From an uncultured Lachnospiraceae bacterium (GTDB lineage Bacteria > Bacillota > Clostridia > Lachnospirales > Lachnospiraceae), in assembly GCA_947593735.1 (NCBI GenBank), contig CANQDT010000019.1:1-44106 (forward strand): a stretch of DNA of 44,106 nt. Direction: 5' to 3'. Position numbers and translations under genes: made by a program. This document shows, piece after piece, positions 8,195 through 16,649 of this stretch (positions are counted from its first letter, which is position 1; each line of letters begins with the position of its first letter). The notes under the pieces were generated by a model. It did not search any database. It worked only from the letters and a program-made list of their open reading frames with translations, and was not told the origin of the DNA.

Positions 8195-9796
8195 ATGGAG
8201 ATCATGACAGGAACGGGTGTTTTTCATGGGATTGCGATTGGACAGGCGGTTGTCCTGTCCAAGGCTGACCTCAGTGCGGCCCGCAGGACAGTCGATGATA
8301 CGGAGCGCGAACGGTTGCGTTTCCGCAATGCGGCAGATCAGGCGGAAAAACAGCTGGATGCGCTTATCCGCGAAGCGGAAAGAAAGGCAGGGAAAGAGGG
8401 CGCGGCGATCTTCGACGCGCACCGGATGCTGCTTGAGGACGCTTCTTACCGCGACGCGGTGGAGCAGATCATCGAAGAACAACAAGTCTGCGCGGAATAT
8501 GCCGTATCCTCTGCCGGAGACGCGTTCATTCGTTCTTTTGACGAGATGGACGATGAATATTTCCGCGCGCGGGCGGAAGATTTCAGGGACATTACCAGCA
8601 GGGTCCTTGCTTTCTTGCAGCATCGGGCTGAGACAAATGCCGCTTTTTCCGGTCCGGTTATCCTTTTCGCGGAGGAACTGACACCGGGCGAGGCGCTACG
8701 GCTGGATAAAAAGAATATCGTTGCTTTTGTGACAAGGCGCGGAACGGTTTATTCCCATACGGCGATTTTGGCTCGTACCATGGAAATCCCCGCGCTTATT
8801 TCTGTTGATTTCCATGATGATGTGGATGGAAAAACCGTGATCGTGGATGGAAATGAGGGGACGGTATATCTCTCGCCCACCGACGATATCCTCCGGCGTT
8901 ATACCGAAATGGAAAGACGGGAGAAGGAAGAGCGGGACCGCGCGCCGCTGGATACGGTGGCGGCGGAAGAGGAAAATCTGCCCATCCGGATATGCGCGAA
9001 CATCAACGGGTTAGACGAACTGGATAATGTCATACGATGCGGAGCCGCCGGAATCGGATTGTTCCGCAGTGAATTTCTGTTTCTGGAGCGGGAACAGGCT
9101 CCGGATGAGGAAGAACAGTTCCGGGTTTACCGGTCGGCGGTGACGCGCATGAACGGCAAAAAAGTCGTCATCCGGACGATGGATATCGGAGCGGACAAGC
9201 GGGCGGACTATCTGAACCTGGAAAAAGAAGAAAATCCCGCGCTCGGCTGCCGCGCGATCCGGCTCTGCTTTTGCCGTCCGGAACTGCTGCGGACGCAGCT
9301 TCGCGCGATCCTGCGCGCCAGCCATTACGGAACAGCCGCGATCCTCGTCCCGATGATCGTTTCGCTCGACGAGGTACGCCGGGTCAGGGAGATCCTGGAG
9401 GAAGAGAAGCGGAGACTGGATCAGGATGGGATCGCGTATGATAGGGAGATCTCGTTTGGGATCATGATCGAGACGCCTGCCGCGGCGCTGATCAGCGACC
9501 GGCTCGCGCCGGAAGTCGATTTCTTCAGTATCGGGACAAACGACCTTGTCCAGTATACGATGGCGGCGGACCGCAGGAATCCTCAGGTCGCGGCATGCTA
9601 CCAGCCGAAGCATGAAGCGGTCATAAGGCTGATAAAGCTGATCGTGGATAACGGTCACAAAGGCGGGGCATCCGTCGGCATCTGCGGGGAACTCGCTGCC
9701 GACCCGTCGATGACTTCCGCTTTTCTCCGCATGGGAGTCGATGAATTGTCTGTCGCGCCCGCCTTTGTTCCATCCATAAAAAAGAAGTTACTTTGA
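8195..9796 (+). CDS. ptsI: PTS enzyme I (PEP-protein phosphotransferase)
   Basis: Enzyme I takes phosphate from PEP and passes it to HPr, the first step of sugar phosphotransferase uptake. The phosphohistidine motif GTVYSHTAILAR places the active His at residue 188. The PEP-binding barrel shows GLFRSEFLF, VIRTMDIGADK, MIETPAAALISD and FSIGTNDLVQY, and the catalytic Cys is C497 in GICGELAAD. At 533 residues it is slightly shorter than most, ending soon after SVAPAFVPSIKKKLL. No HPr or sugar-specific IIA/IIB gene lies nearby. It starts 36 bp after pnp, and its last 9 bases overlap the convergent potCD gene. Confidence 0.95.
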   Translation: MEIMTGTGVFHGIAIGQAVVLSKADLSAARRTVDDTERERLRFRNAADQAEKQLDALIREAERKAGKEGAAIFDAHRMLLEDASYRDAVEQIIEEQQVCAEYAVSSAGDAFIRSFDEMDDEYFRARAEDFRDITSRVLAFLQHRAETNAAFSGPVILFAEELTPGEALRLDKKNIVAFVTRRGTVYSHTAILARTMEIPALISVDFHDDVDGKTVIVDGNEGTVYLSPTDDILRRYTEMERREKEERDRAPLDTVAAEEENLPIRICANINGLDELDNVIRCGAAGIGLFRSEFLFLEREQAPDEEEQFRVYRSAVTRMNGKKVVIRTMDIGADKRADYLNLEKEENPALGCRAIRLCFCRPELLRTQLRAILRASHYGTAAILVPMIVSLDEVRRVREILEEEKRRLDQDGIAYDREISFGIMIETPAAALISDRLAPEVDFFSIGTNDLVQYTMAADRRNPQVAACYQPKHEAVIRLIKLIVDNGHKGGASVGICGELAADPSMTSAFLRMGVDELSVAPAFVPSIKKKLL

Positions 9797-11659
9797 TTTG
9801 ATCGACCGCCATAATTTGTTATAATAGGCGTCGGCTTCCTCGCCCAGATAGCGGAATGTCTCGCAGCGCGAAATGATATCGTCGCCCGGGAAAGCGATCG
9901 GATTCTTCTGGATCTCTTCCGGCAGAAGTTTTCTGGACGCTTCGTTTGGAGTCGAATACGTAATATAATCAAAATTCATGACGCCGATTTCGGGGCGGCA
10001 CAGGAAATTGAGAAATTTTTCTGCGCCCTCTTTATTTTTGCAATTCTTTGGGATCACCCAGCAGTCAAGCCACAGATTGGATCCTTCTTTTGGAACGACA
10101 TAGTCGATATCCGGATTTTCTTTTTGGACATAGATCGCTTCTCCGGAATAAATGACGCCGAGCGCGGCTTCATTTCCGATCATTTTATCCCGCACCTGGT
10201 CGATCACATACGCCTGCACGTTCGGCTTCTGGCGGAGCAGGAGATTTTTTGCCTCCTCCAGCTCATCCATGTCCGTGCTGTTCAGCGAATAGCCCAGCTT
10301 TTTCAGCGCGACGGCGAACGAATCCCGCACGCTGTCCTGCATCAGTATCTGGTCTTTGTATTTGGGATCCCAGAGGATATCCCAGCTGTCAACCGGCTCT
10401 TTTACCATTTTCTTATTGTAGAGGATCCCGACGGTTCCCCAGATGTAGGGAACCGAATACTCGTTCTTCGGGTCAAAGCTTTTCGCGCCGTCAATATAGG
10501 ATTTTCCGATATTTTTATAATTCGGGATATTGTCAAAATTGATCTTCGCGAGCATATCTTCCCCGATCATCCGCTGGATCATATAATCGGACGGGCATAC
10601 CAGGTCATAGGCGACCGCGCCGGATTTGACCTTCGGATACATGATCTCATTCGTCTCAAATTCCTCATAGACGACCTTGATGCCGGTTTCCTTTTCAAAT
10701 TGGGTGATCACATCTGGATCCATGTATTCGCCCCAGTTGTAGACGACGATCTGTTCCTGCTTTTCTTCGTCTTTTCCCGGATATCCGATCCAGATGACAA
10801 GCAGCAGGAGCAGGAATCCGACCGCATAGACGGCGCGTTTTACACGGAGCGCCGCCGCGGACGGGATCCGGCGTTCTTTTTTTTCTTCTCCCCGTTTATT
10901 GATGAGGAATAAGAGCAGGAGGACCGTCGTGAACATCAGCGCGGACAGCGCGTAAATTTCCGGTTTGATCCCTTTCCGGACTTCGGAATATATTTTCGTG
11001 GATAAGGTATCGACGCCCGCGCCCTTTGTGAAATGCGTTATGATAAAATCATCGAGCGACATTGTGAACGCGAGCAGGAACCCGGTCACGACGCCCGGCA
11101 TGATGTCGGGCAGGACGACCTTAAAAAACGCGGCGAGCGGGGTGGCGCCAAGGTCGAGGGCTGCTTCGTACATACTCCGGTTGGTCTGTTTCAGTTTGGG
11201 CAGCACGCTCAATATGACATAGGGAATATTAAAGGTGATATGGGCAAAGATCACGGTCGCGAGCCCGAGCCGGAAAAACGGGACCACGTCGCTCAGCCGG
11301 ATGAACAGCAGCATGAGGGAGATCCCGGTTACAATATCCGCGTTCATCATCGGGATATTGGTGCCTGCCATCATCAGCGTGCGTTTTTTCTTCGGCATCG
11401 CGTTCATGCCGATCGCTGCAGCGGTGCCGATCAGCGTCGCCACGACGGCGGACACGACGGCGACAAGCAGCGTCGTGGAAAGCGCGCGGATGATCTGCTC
11501 GTTTTTCACCATTTCAACGTACCATTGAAACGTAAAACCGCCCCATTTGGCTCTTGATTTGGAACGATTGAATGACAAAACGATCAATGTGACGATCGGT
11601 GCGTACAGAAGGATAAAGATCATGGCGAGATAGCATTTTTCAATGAAACGTTTTACCAT
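9788..11659 (-). CDS. potCD: Fused polyamine ABC permease and substrate-binding protein (PotC-PotD)
   Basis: Residues 1 to about 255 form a PotC-type permease with six predicted membrane segments and the ATPase-contacting EAA loop (EAALDLGATPLAAFFKVVLP, 165-184). A charged linker leads to an extra membrane helix (about 276-292), then a PotD-type binding domain beginning VVYNWGEYMDPD (305-316) and running to residue 623. The binding protein is therefore tethered to its own permease and not a separate lipoprotein. The likely substrate is spermidine or putrescine, inferred from PotA/PotB/PotC/PotD similarity. It overlaps potB by 7 bases and is last in the operon. The frame is continuous through the junction, so this is a true fusion. 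Confidence 0.93.
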   Translation of the reverse strand: MVKRFIEKCYLAMIFILLYAPIVTLIVLSFNRSKSRAKWGGFTFQWYVEMVKNEQIIRALSTTLLVAVVSAVVATLIGTAAAIGMNAMPKKKRTLMMAGTNIPMMNADIVTGISLMLLFIRLSDVVPFFRLGLATVIFAHITFNIPYVILSVLPKLKQTNRSMYEAALDLGATPLAAFFKVVLPDIMPGVVTGFLLAFTMSLDDFIITHFTKGAGVDTLSTKIYSEVRKGIKPEIYALSALMFTTVLLLLFLINKRGEEKKERRIPSAAALRVKRAVYAVGFLLLLLVIWIGYPGKDEEKQEQIVVYNWGEYMDPDVITQFEKETGIKVVYEEFETNEIMYPKVKSGAVAYDLVCPSDYMIQRMIGEDMLAKINFDNIPNYKNIGKSYIDGAKSFDPKNEYSVPYIWGTVGILYNKKMVKEPVDSWDILWDPKYKDQILMQDSVRDSFAVALKKLGYSLNSTDMDELEEAKNLLLRQKPNVQAYVIDQVRDKMIGNEAALGVIYSGEAIYVQKENPDIDYVVPKEGSNLWLDCWVIPKNCKNKEGAEKFLNFLCRPEIGVMNFDYITYSTPNEASRKLLPEEIQKNPIAFPGDDIISRCETFRYLGEEADAYYNKLWRSIKSK

Positions 11660-12465
11660 AAGCCGGTTCCCTCCGTATCGTCATATTTTACGGTAAACGC
11701 CATGCTGATCAGGATGAACGCCATCAGGACAAGAGACATGCCGGATCCGACATGCCAGTTGTATCCCTGCTTAAATTCCTGCTCGATCACGTTTCCGATC
11801 AGAAGAACCTTGCTTCCGCCGAGAAGGTCAGAGATGACGAATGTCGTCATGGCGGGGACAAATACCATGGTGATCCCGCTTACGACGCCCGGCATACTCA
11901 ATGGAAGGATGATCCGAAAGAAAGCGATCACCGGGGTCGCTCCCAGGTCATACGCCGCATGGATGATCTCCGGGTCGATCTTGATCAGGGAATTATAGAT
12001 CGGCAGCACCATGAACGGAAGAAAATTATAGATCATGCCGAGCACGATCGCGGCAGGCGTATTGATAATATGGATCTGCGGCAGATGGAAAAAGGACAGC
12101 ACGCCGTTGATCACGCCGTTATTTTCCAGAAGATTCTGCCACGCGAGCGTGCGGAGCAGGAAATTCATCCACATGGGGAGAATAAAGATCAGCACGATAA
12201 AGCTTGCCTGGTTCATGCTTTTTTTGTTCAGGATCATGGCAAGCGGGTACGATAAGACCAGACAGATAACGGTGCTGACCACTGCGAGCAAAAGCGACAG
12301 TCCCAATGCTTTCAGATGGTCCGGATAGGCGATCTGCGTGAGATTGGAGAACGTAAACGAACCGTCTTTTGTTGTAAATCCATAGTAAACGATCATGAGC
12401 AGCGGAAGAATGATGAACGCTGCCATCCACAGACCATATGGATAGGATAACCATTTCTTATTCAT
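11653..12465 (-). CDS. potB: Polyamine ABC transporter permease PotB
   Basis: This 270-residue permease has six predicted membrane segments and the EAA loop [21 protein letters not shown]. It would pair with the PotC half of the next gene to form the channel energised by PotA. I start it at ATG 12465 ([11 protein letters not shown]) because it has a GGAGG upstream. A longer frame to 12486 would add only MRRRWCR and run through that site. The start overlaps the potA stop by 8 bases, so translation is probably coupled. Confidence 0.93.
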   Translation of the reverse strand: MNKKWLSYPYGLWMAAFIILPLLMIVYYGFTTKDGSFTFSNLTQIAYPDHLKALGLSLLLAVVSTVICLVLSYPLAMILNKKSMNQASFIVLIFILPMWMNFLLRTLAWQNLLENNGVINGVLSFFHLPQIHIINTPAAIVLGMIYNFLPFMVLPIYNSLIKIDPEIIHAAYDLGATPVIAFFRIILPLSMPGVVSGITMVFVPAMTTFVISDLLGGSKVLLIGNVIEQEFKQGYNWHVGSGMSLVLMAFILISMAFTVKYDDTEGTGLW

Positions 12466-13534
12466 CCGGCACCACCGCCTCCTCATCTTCCGATTCCGGT
12501 TTATTCATGATCTGTATGTTGAATGGGATCACGCGGATCCCGACGCGCGTGCCGACAGGAACCATGTTTGTGGAGTGCACGAGCCATTCAAAGCCGTTCG
12601 CCATCACGTCCATCTCGTAGTGGACGCCCTTAAAGATCACGGAAGTGACGATCCCCTGAATGATGCCGTCCTCCGGATCGACAAGCTCAATATCCTCCGG
12701 CCGTATCACGACATCGACCGGGTTGTCCTGTCCAAAGCCGACGTCCACGCACGGGAATCTGGCTCCCAGGATCTCTACCAGCCGGTCCTCGATCATAATG
12801 GACGGGATGATATTGCTGTCCCCGATAAAATCGGCGACGAACGCGTTCTCCGGCTCATTATAGATGTCTTCCGGCGTTCCGATCTGCTGGATATAGCCCT
12901 GGTTCATGACGACGATGGTATCGGACATCGTGAGCGCTTCTTCCTGGTCGTGCGTCACATAGACGAACGTGATCCCGAGCTCTTCCTTCAGGCGCATGAG
13001 TTCATACTGCATTTCCTGGCGCAGTTTCAGGTCGAGCGCGCCGAGCGGCTCGTCGAGCAGAAGAACCTTCGGTTCATTTACGATCGCGCGCGCGATCGCG
13101 ATCCGCTGCTGCTGACCGCCGCTGAGCTGGTCAGCGCGGCGGTTCTCATATCCGTCGAGATTTACCAGCTTCAGCGCATATTTGATTTTATCCTGGATGT
13201 AGGATTGGCTTTTCTTTTTGATCTTCAGACCGAACGCAATGTTTTCCGCGATCGTCATATGCGTGAACAGGGCATATTTCTGAAATACCGTATTTAAGTT
13301 CCGCTGGTAGGGCGGGAGCGAAGTGATGTCCTTTCCCTCAAAAAGGACGCTTCCGGTATCCGGGGTCTCGAACCCTCCGATGATCCGGAGCGTTGTCGTC
13401 TTCCCGCAGCCGCTCGGACCAAGCAGGGTCAGAAATTCATTGCGCCGTATATAGAGATTCAGTTCGTCAAGAACATACTGATCGTCGAATTTTTTTGAGA
13501 TATTGATCAGATCGATTAATTTATCCTTTGCCAA
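12458..13534 (-). CDS. potA: Polyamine ABC transporter ATPase PotA
   Basis: This 358-residue ATPase has Walker A GPSGCGKT (39-46), the Q-loop at [10 protein letters not shown], the signature [14 protein letters not shown], Walker [13 protein letters not shown] and the switch His in VTHDQEEA. The C-terminal part is a TOBE regulatory domain typical of PotA and related importers. It powers uptake through PotB and PotCD. A strong AGGTCAC-type site (GGAGGTCAC) precedes the ATG. Only 18 bp separate it from the upstream S1-domain gene, so both are likely on one transcript. Confidence 0.95.
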   Translation of the reverse strand: MAKDKLIDLINISKKFDDQYVLDELNLYIRRNEFLTLLGPSGCGKTTTLRIIGGFETPDTGSVLFEGKDITSLPPYQRNLNTVFQKYALFTHMTIAENIAFGLKIKKKSQSYIQDKIKYALKLVNLDGYENRRADQLSGGQQQRIAIARAIVNEPKVLLLDEPLGALDLKLRQEMQYELMRLKEELGITFVYVTHDQEEALTMSDTIVVMNQGYIQQIGTPEDIYNEPENAFVADFIGDSNIIPSIMIEDRLVEILGARFPCVDVGFGQDNPVDVVIRPEDIELVDPEDGIIQGIVTSVIFKGVHYEMDVMANGFEWLVHSTNMVPVGTRVGIRVIPFNIQIMNKPESEDEEAVVPDE

Positions 13535-13552
13535 TCATGTGACCTCCATGAA

Positions 13553-14464
13553 TTATAATTTTATATTCTTTAACAGATCGCCAAGGCTGGTCGTGGCGGA
13601 TGCCCCGTCCGAATATTCGACTGCTTCGCGTTCTTCCTCCCGCGGAAGGATGTCTTCCAGTGCTTTCATGGAAAGGCTGATCTTTCCGTCGTTTGTATTT
13701 AATATCTTCGCGCGGACTTTTTGCCCGGTTTTTAAAACTTCGTTCGGAGACGCGATCCGCCTCTGGCTGATCTGGGAGATATGCACCAGTCCGGACAATC
13801 CGTCCCCGATATTGAGGAATGCGCCGTACGGCATGATCGTCTCGACTGTTCCTTCCACGACCGTCCCGGGGATCAGCATCGCGATCCGGTGCGCCAGTTC
13901 CGCTTCTTCCCGTTCTTTTTCTACGACTTTTCCGGACAGGACCAGCTTCTTTTTCCCGGGATCCAACGTGATGATCTTTACATCGAGCGTGCGGTTGAGC
14001 CAGTCGTTGCAGTCCTCCACATACTTGATGCTGAGCTGGGAAGCGGGGATGAACCCGCGGACCCCTTCCACATAGGCGATGACGCCGGCATTGACGATGC
14101 CTCCGACTTTTACGGTGAGGACCGCGTCCTGCTCCTGATATTCTTTCAGCTTATCCCAGGCAAGGATATCGTCCGCTTCCTTTCGCGACAAAAGGATATT
14201 GCCGTGCCCGTCATCCATCCGGATCACGGTCGCGCTGATCTCATCGCCCGGTTTGATCTCTTCAAAGATTGAAAATGTCGGATCGTTGCTCAGATCTTCT
14301 GCGCGGATCACTCCCTGCGCGTAATATTTCAGATCCAGGATCACGCCGTCCTCCGAGACGTCGAGGACGGTGCCCGTCAGGATATCGCCCTCCTGGATTT
14401 TCCGAAAAGAAGATTCGAGTTCCTCCCTGTAATCGTCCATCGATTCCGTTCTTGTTTCTTCCAT
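13553..14464 (-). CDS. S1 RNA-binding domain protein (RpsA-like, three S1 repeats)
   Basis: This 303-residue protein has three S1 domains at about 25-95, 112-180 and 198-268. The last is the most canonical (GTVETIMPYGAFLNIGDGLSGLVHISQIS). Firmicutes proteins of this type are often annotated as ribosomal protein S1 or YpfD-like, but are shorter than the six-domain S1 of proteobacteria. They bind RNA; the precise role is not settled. The protein ends with an acidic and Ser/Thr-rich tail. It is the first gene of the run leading into potA-potB-potCD, an unusual placement. Confidence 0.88.
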   Translation of the reverse strand: MEETRTESMDDYREELESSFRKIQEGDILTGTVLDVSEDGVILDLKYYAQGVIRAEDLSNDPTFSIFEEIKPGDEISATVIRMDDGHGNILLSRKEADDILAWDKLKEYQEQDAVLTVKVGGIVNAGVIAYVEGVRGFIPASQLSIKYVEDCNDWLNRTLDVKIITLDPGKKKLVLSGKVVEKEREEAELAHRIAMLIPGTVVEGTVETIMPYGAFLNIGDGLSGLVHISQISQRRIASPNEVLKTGQKVRAKILNTNDGKISLSMKALEDILPREEEREAVEYSDGASATTSLGDLLKNIKL

Positions 14465-14519
14465 ATCTGTTTCCCTCTCTTTATCCGTAAATTCCTGAGC
14501 CCATACCCAGATGTCATCT

Positions 14520-14548
14520 ATTATATCACAACTTTTTCCGGAAAGAAA
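14520..14548 (-). promoter_or_regulatory. Possible promoter for the S1-pot operon
   Basis: On the minus strand a perfect TATAAT (14520-14525) is preceded by an extended -10 TGA, with a poor TTTCTT-like -35 about 17 bp further upstream. It would give a leader of about 50 nt before the S1 gene. The 156-bp divergent gap (14465-14620) is AT-rich. It also contains TATAAT-like boxes on the plus strand (14566-14571, 14590-14595) without a clear -35 partner. Confidence 0.4.
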
Positions 14549-14620
14549 ACCATATCTTTCAAATGTATAATTTTTTTACAGGATTCATATATAATAAAAA
14601 GAGTATACGAATGGATCATT

Positions 14621-15022
14621 ATGAGAAAAAATCCCTTTTTTATTTTATTGTGCAGCGTATGCTGGGCTTTTCTGCTGTCCCTGTGCGGTCTCCTTATCCT
14701 GACCGCGTTTGTGTATCAGTTCGATCCGGACCCGTCCCTGACGGACGCGGTGATCATCGTTATTTATATTGTTGCTAATTTGCTGTCAGGCGCATGCATC
14801 GGCTTTTTCATCCCGGCTTTCCGTATTCCATACAGCATTTGTTCCGGCTTTCTCTATGTCCTGATCTTACAGCTCTGTTCCAAACTGATCATCGGGACGG
14901 ATTTCTTCCAGGTCGGCGTCTCTCAGATTTCCGCCGCGATCCTGTGTATTCTGGGGAATCTGATCGGATGTTTCATCGGGAAAGAGCCGGATGGAGAGAA
15001 AAAGAGCAAAATAACTCTTTAA
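14621..15022 (+). CDS. TIGR04086-type small membrane protein
   Basis: This 133-residue protein is almost entirely hydrophobic, with about four membrane segments and a short charged tail (GKEPDGEKKSKITL). Its size, hydropathy and position directly upstream of a SCIFF peptide gene match the TIGR04086 family. That family is known mainly by this neighbourhood in Clostridia and has no established function. It could assist peptide export or immunity, but nothing in the sequence shows this. The scfA promoter overlaps its 3' end. Confidence 0.75.
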   Translation: MRKNPFFILLCSVCWAFLLSLCGLLILTAFVYQFDPDPSLTDAVIIVIYIVANLLSGACIGFFIPAFRIPYSICSGFLYVLILQLCSKLIIGTDFFQVGVSQISAAILCILGNLIGCFIGKEPDGEKKSKITL

Positions 15023-15046
15023 ATCAGACAAATCCTGTGTTATAAT
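15018..15046 (+). promoter_or_regulatory. Promoter for scfA-scfB
   Basis: A perfect TATAAT at 15041-15046 carries an extended -10 TGT. A weak TTTAAA lies 17 bp upstream at 15018-15023. The start would fall near 15053, giving a leader of about 50 nt with AGGAGG at 15088-15093 before scfA. This would let the peptide gene be expressed independently of the membrane protein gene upstream. Confidence 0.6.
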
Positions 15047-15101
15047 AGCAAAGATTGAGTAGTTCGATCATCCATGTTAATGAAGATAGGAGGCGGAAAG
15101 A

Positions 15102-15242
15102 ATGAAGCACATTAAAACCCTGACCAGCCAGACGCTGAGCAATACGATGAAAAAAGGCGGATGCGGCGAATGCCAGACTTCCTGTCAGTCTGCTTGCAAG
15201 ACTTCCTGTACAGTGGGCAATCAGATCTGTGAGAACAAATAA
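15102..15242 (+). CDS. scfA: SCIFF ranthipeptide precursor (six Cys in forty-five residues)
   Basis: This 46-residue ORF begins MKHIKTLTSQTLSNTMKKGG and ends with a Cys-rich core. Cysteines fall at 21, 24, 28, 32, 36 and 43, with Thr and Ser around them. This is the SCIFF signature: a precursor whose Cys residues are linked through thioether bonds to neighbouring residues by a radical SAM enzyme. An AGGAGG lies 8 bases upstream of the ATG. The maturase gene starts 38 bp downstream, which leaves little doubt about identity. SCIFF peptides are widespread in Clostridia; signalling roles have been proposed, but the function here is unknown. Confidence 0.95.
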   Translation: MKHIKTLTSQTLSNTMKKGGCGECQTSCQSACKTSCTVGNQICENK

Positions 15243-15280
15243 AGGCACAGACAGCAGTAAGAGAAGGAGTGCATGCAAGT

Positions 15281-16627
15281 ATGATCCATCAATATCGGAA
15301 CAATGGATATAACATTGTGTTGGATGTCTGCAGCGGTTCGGTCCATGTTGTCGACGACGTCTGCTATGATGTGATCGCACTTTTTGAGGGACACAGCCTT
15401 CCGGAGATCATTTCCATGCTCCCGCAGTATGAGGAGACGAGGATCCGCGAAGCATATGAAGAGATCGAATGCCTGAAGGAAGCCGGGCAGTTATTTACGG
15501 AAGACGCTTATGAAGCATATATTGACGGCTTCAAAAAGCGGGACACAGTCGTAAAGGCGTTATGCCTGCATGTGGCGCATGACTGCAATCTGGCATGCAG
15601 ATATTGCTTTGCCGGGGAAGGCGAGTATCACGGAAAACGGTCCCTGATGAGCGCGGAGGTCGGAAAGAAAGCGCTGGATTTTCTTGTGGCAAATTCCGGG
15701 AACCGGGGCAATCTTGAGGTTGACTTTTTCGGCGGGGAACCGCTTATGAATTTTGATGTTGTCCGGGAGATCGTCGCGTACGGACGCGCGCTGGAGCGGG
15801 ACCACAACAAAAAATTCCGGTTCACCCTGACGACCAATGGCGTCCTGCTGAACGACGATATCATGGATTTCCTGAACCGCGAGATGGCAAACGTCGTTTT
15901 GAGCTGCGACGGAAGGCAGGAGGTACACGACCGGATGCGCCCCGCGCCGAACGGCAGGGGGAGTTATGCGGTTGTCATGCCGAAATTCCGGAAAATGGCG
16001 GACTTGCGGAACCAGGAGCGCTATTATATCCGTGGGACGTTCACGCATGAAAACCTGGATTTTTCCGAAGACGTCCTGCATTTTGCCGATCTTGGCTTTC
16101 GGCAGATCTCTGTGGAGCCGGTCGTCGCGCCCCCGGACGAGCCATACGCGATCACGGAGGAAGACCTTCCGGTGATCTTTGACCAATATGACCGGTTGGC
16201 GCGGGAAATGATCCGGCGCGAAAAGCAGGGAAACGGATTCACGTTTTTCCATTATATGATCGACTTAAACGGCGGTCCATGCGTGGCGAAGCGGTTGTCC
16301 GGATGCGGTTCCGGAACGGAATATCTGGCGGTTTCGCCCGAAGGCGACCTGTATCCGTGCCATCAGTTTGTCGGCATTCCCGAATTTCTTCTCGGAAATG
16401 TTTTTTCCGGCATTCGGAAGCGGGAGATCGTCGATGAATTTAAACAATGCAATGTATATGCAAAGAAAGAATGCAGAAAATGTTTTGCAAGATTTTACTG
16501 CAGCGGCGGCTGCGCGGCGAACGCCTATCAGTCGAAAGGCTCGATCCTTGGTACGTATGATATCAGCTGCGAGCTTGAACGCAAGCGTGTAGAATGTGCA
16601 ATCATGATAAAAGCCGCCCTGGCTTAA
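15281..16627 (+). CDS. scfB: SCIFF radical SAM maturase (thioether-forming)
   Basis: This 448-residue enzyme installs thioether cross-links in the SCIFF peptide. Residues 1 to about 90 form a PqqD-like peptide-recognition domain (NGYNIVLDVCSGSVHVVDD). The radical SAM cluster is C102-x3-C106-x2-C109, followed by FFGGEPLMNF. A C-terminal SPASM-type region supplies auxiliary cluster cysteines (GPCVAKRLSGCGSG, LYPCHQF, CRKCFARFYCSGGC). CteB of Clostridium thermocellum is the characterised relative. I start at ATG 15281, 11 bases after AGAAGGAG; a GTG at 15269 would sit on that site. Confidence 0.95.
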   Translation: MIHQYRNNGYNIVLDVCSGSVHVVDDVCYDVIALFEGHSLPEIISMLPQYEETRIREAYEEIECLKEAGQLFTEDAYEAYIDGFKKRDTVVKALCLHVAHDCNLACRYCFAGEGEYHGKRSLMSAEVGKKALDFLVANSGNRGNLEVDFFGGEPLMNFDVVREIVAYGRALERDHNKKFRFTLTTNGVLLNDDIMDFLNREMANVVLSCDGRQEVHDRMRPAPNGRGSYAVVMPKFRKMADLRNQERYYIRGTFTHENLDFSEDVLHFADLGFRQISVEPVVAPPDEPYAITEEDLPVIFDQYDRLAREMIRREKQGNGFTFFHYMIDLNGGPCVAKRLSGCGSGTEYLAVSPEGDLYPCHQFVGIPEFLLGNVFSGIRKREIVDEFKQCNVYAKKECRKCFARFYCSGGCAANAYQSKGSILGTYDISCELERKRVECAIMIKAALA

Positions 16628-16649
16628 AATAAAGGAGAAAACAAAGAAC

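Noticed and set aside
9788-11659. potCD as a sequencing-error fusion of two genes
   Set aside because: The linker has an added membrane helix and the frame stays open without a nearby internal start and ribosome-binding site for a secreted PotD; no signal peptide or lipobox is seen at the junction.
14465-14620. Riboswitch upstream of the TIGR04086 gene
   Set aside because: The 156-bp gap is AT-rich with no conserved aptamer-like pairing that I can see.
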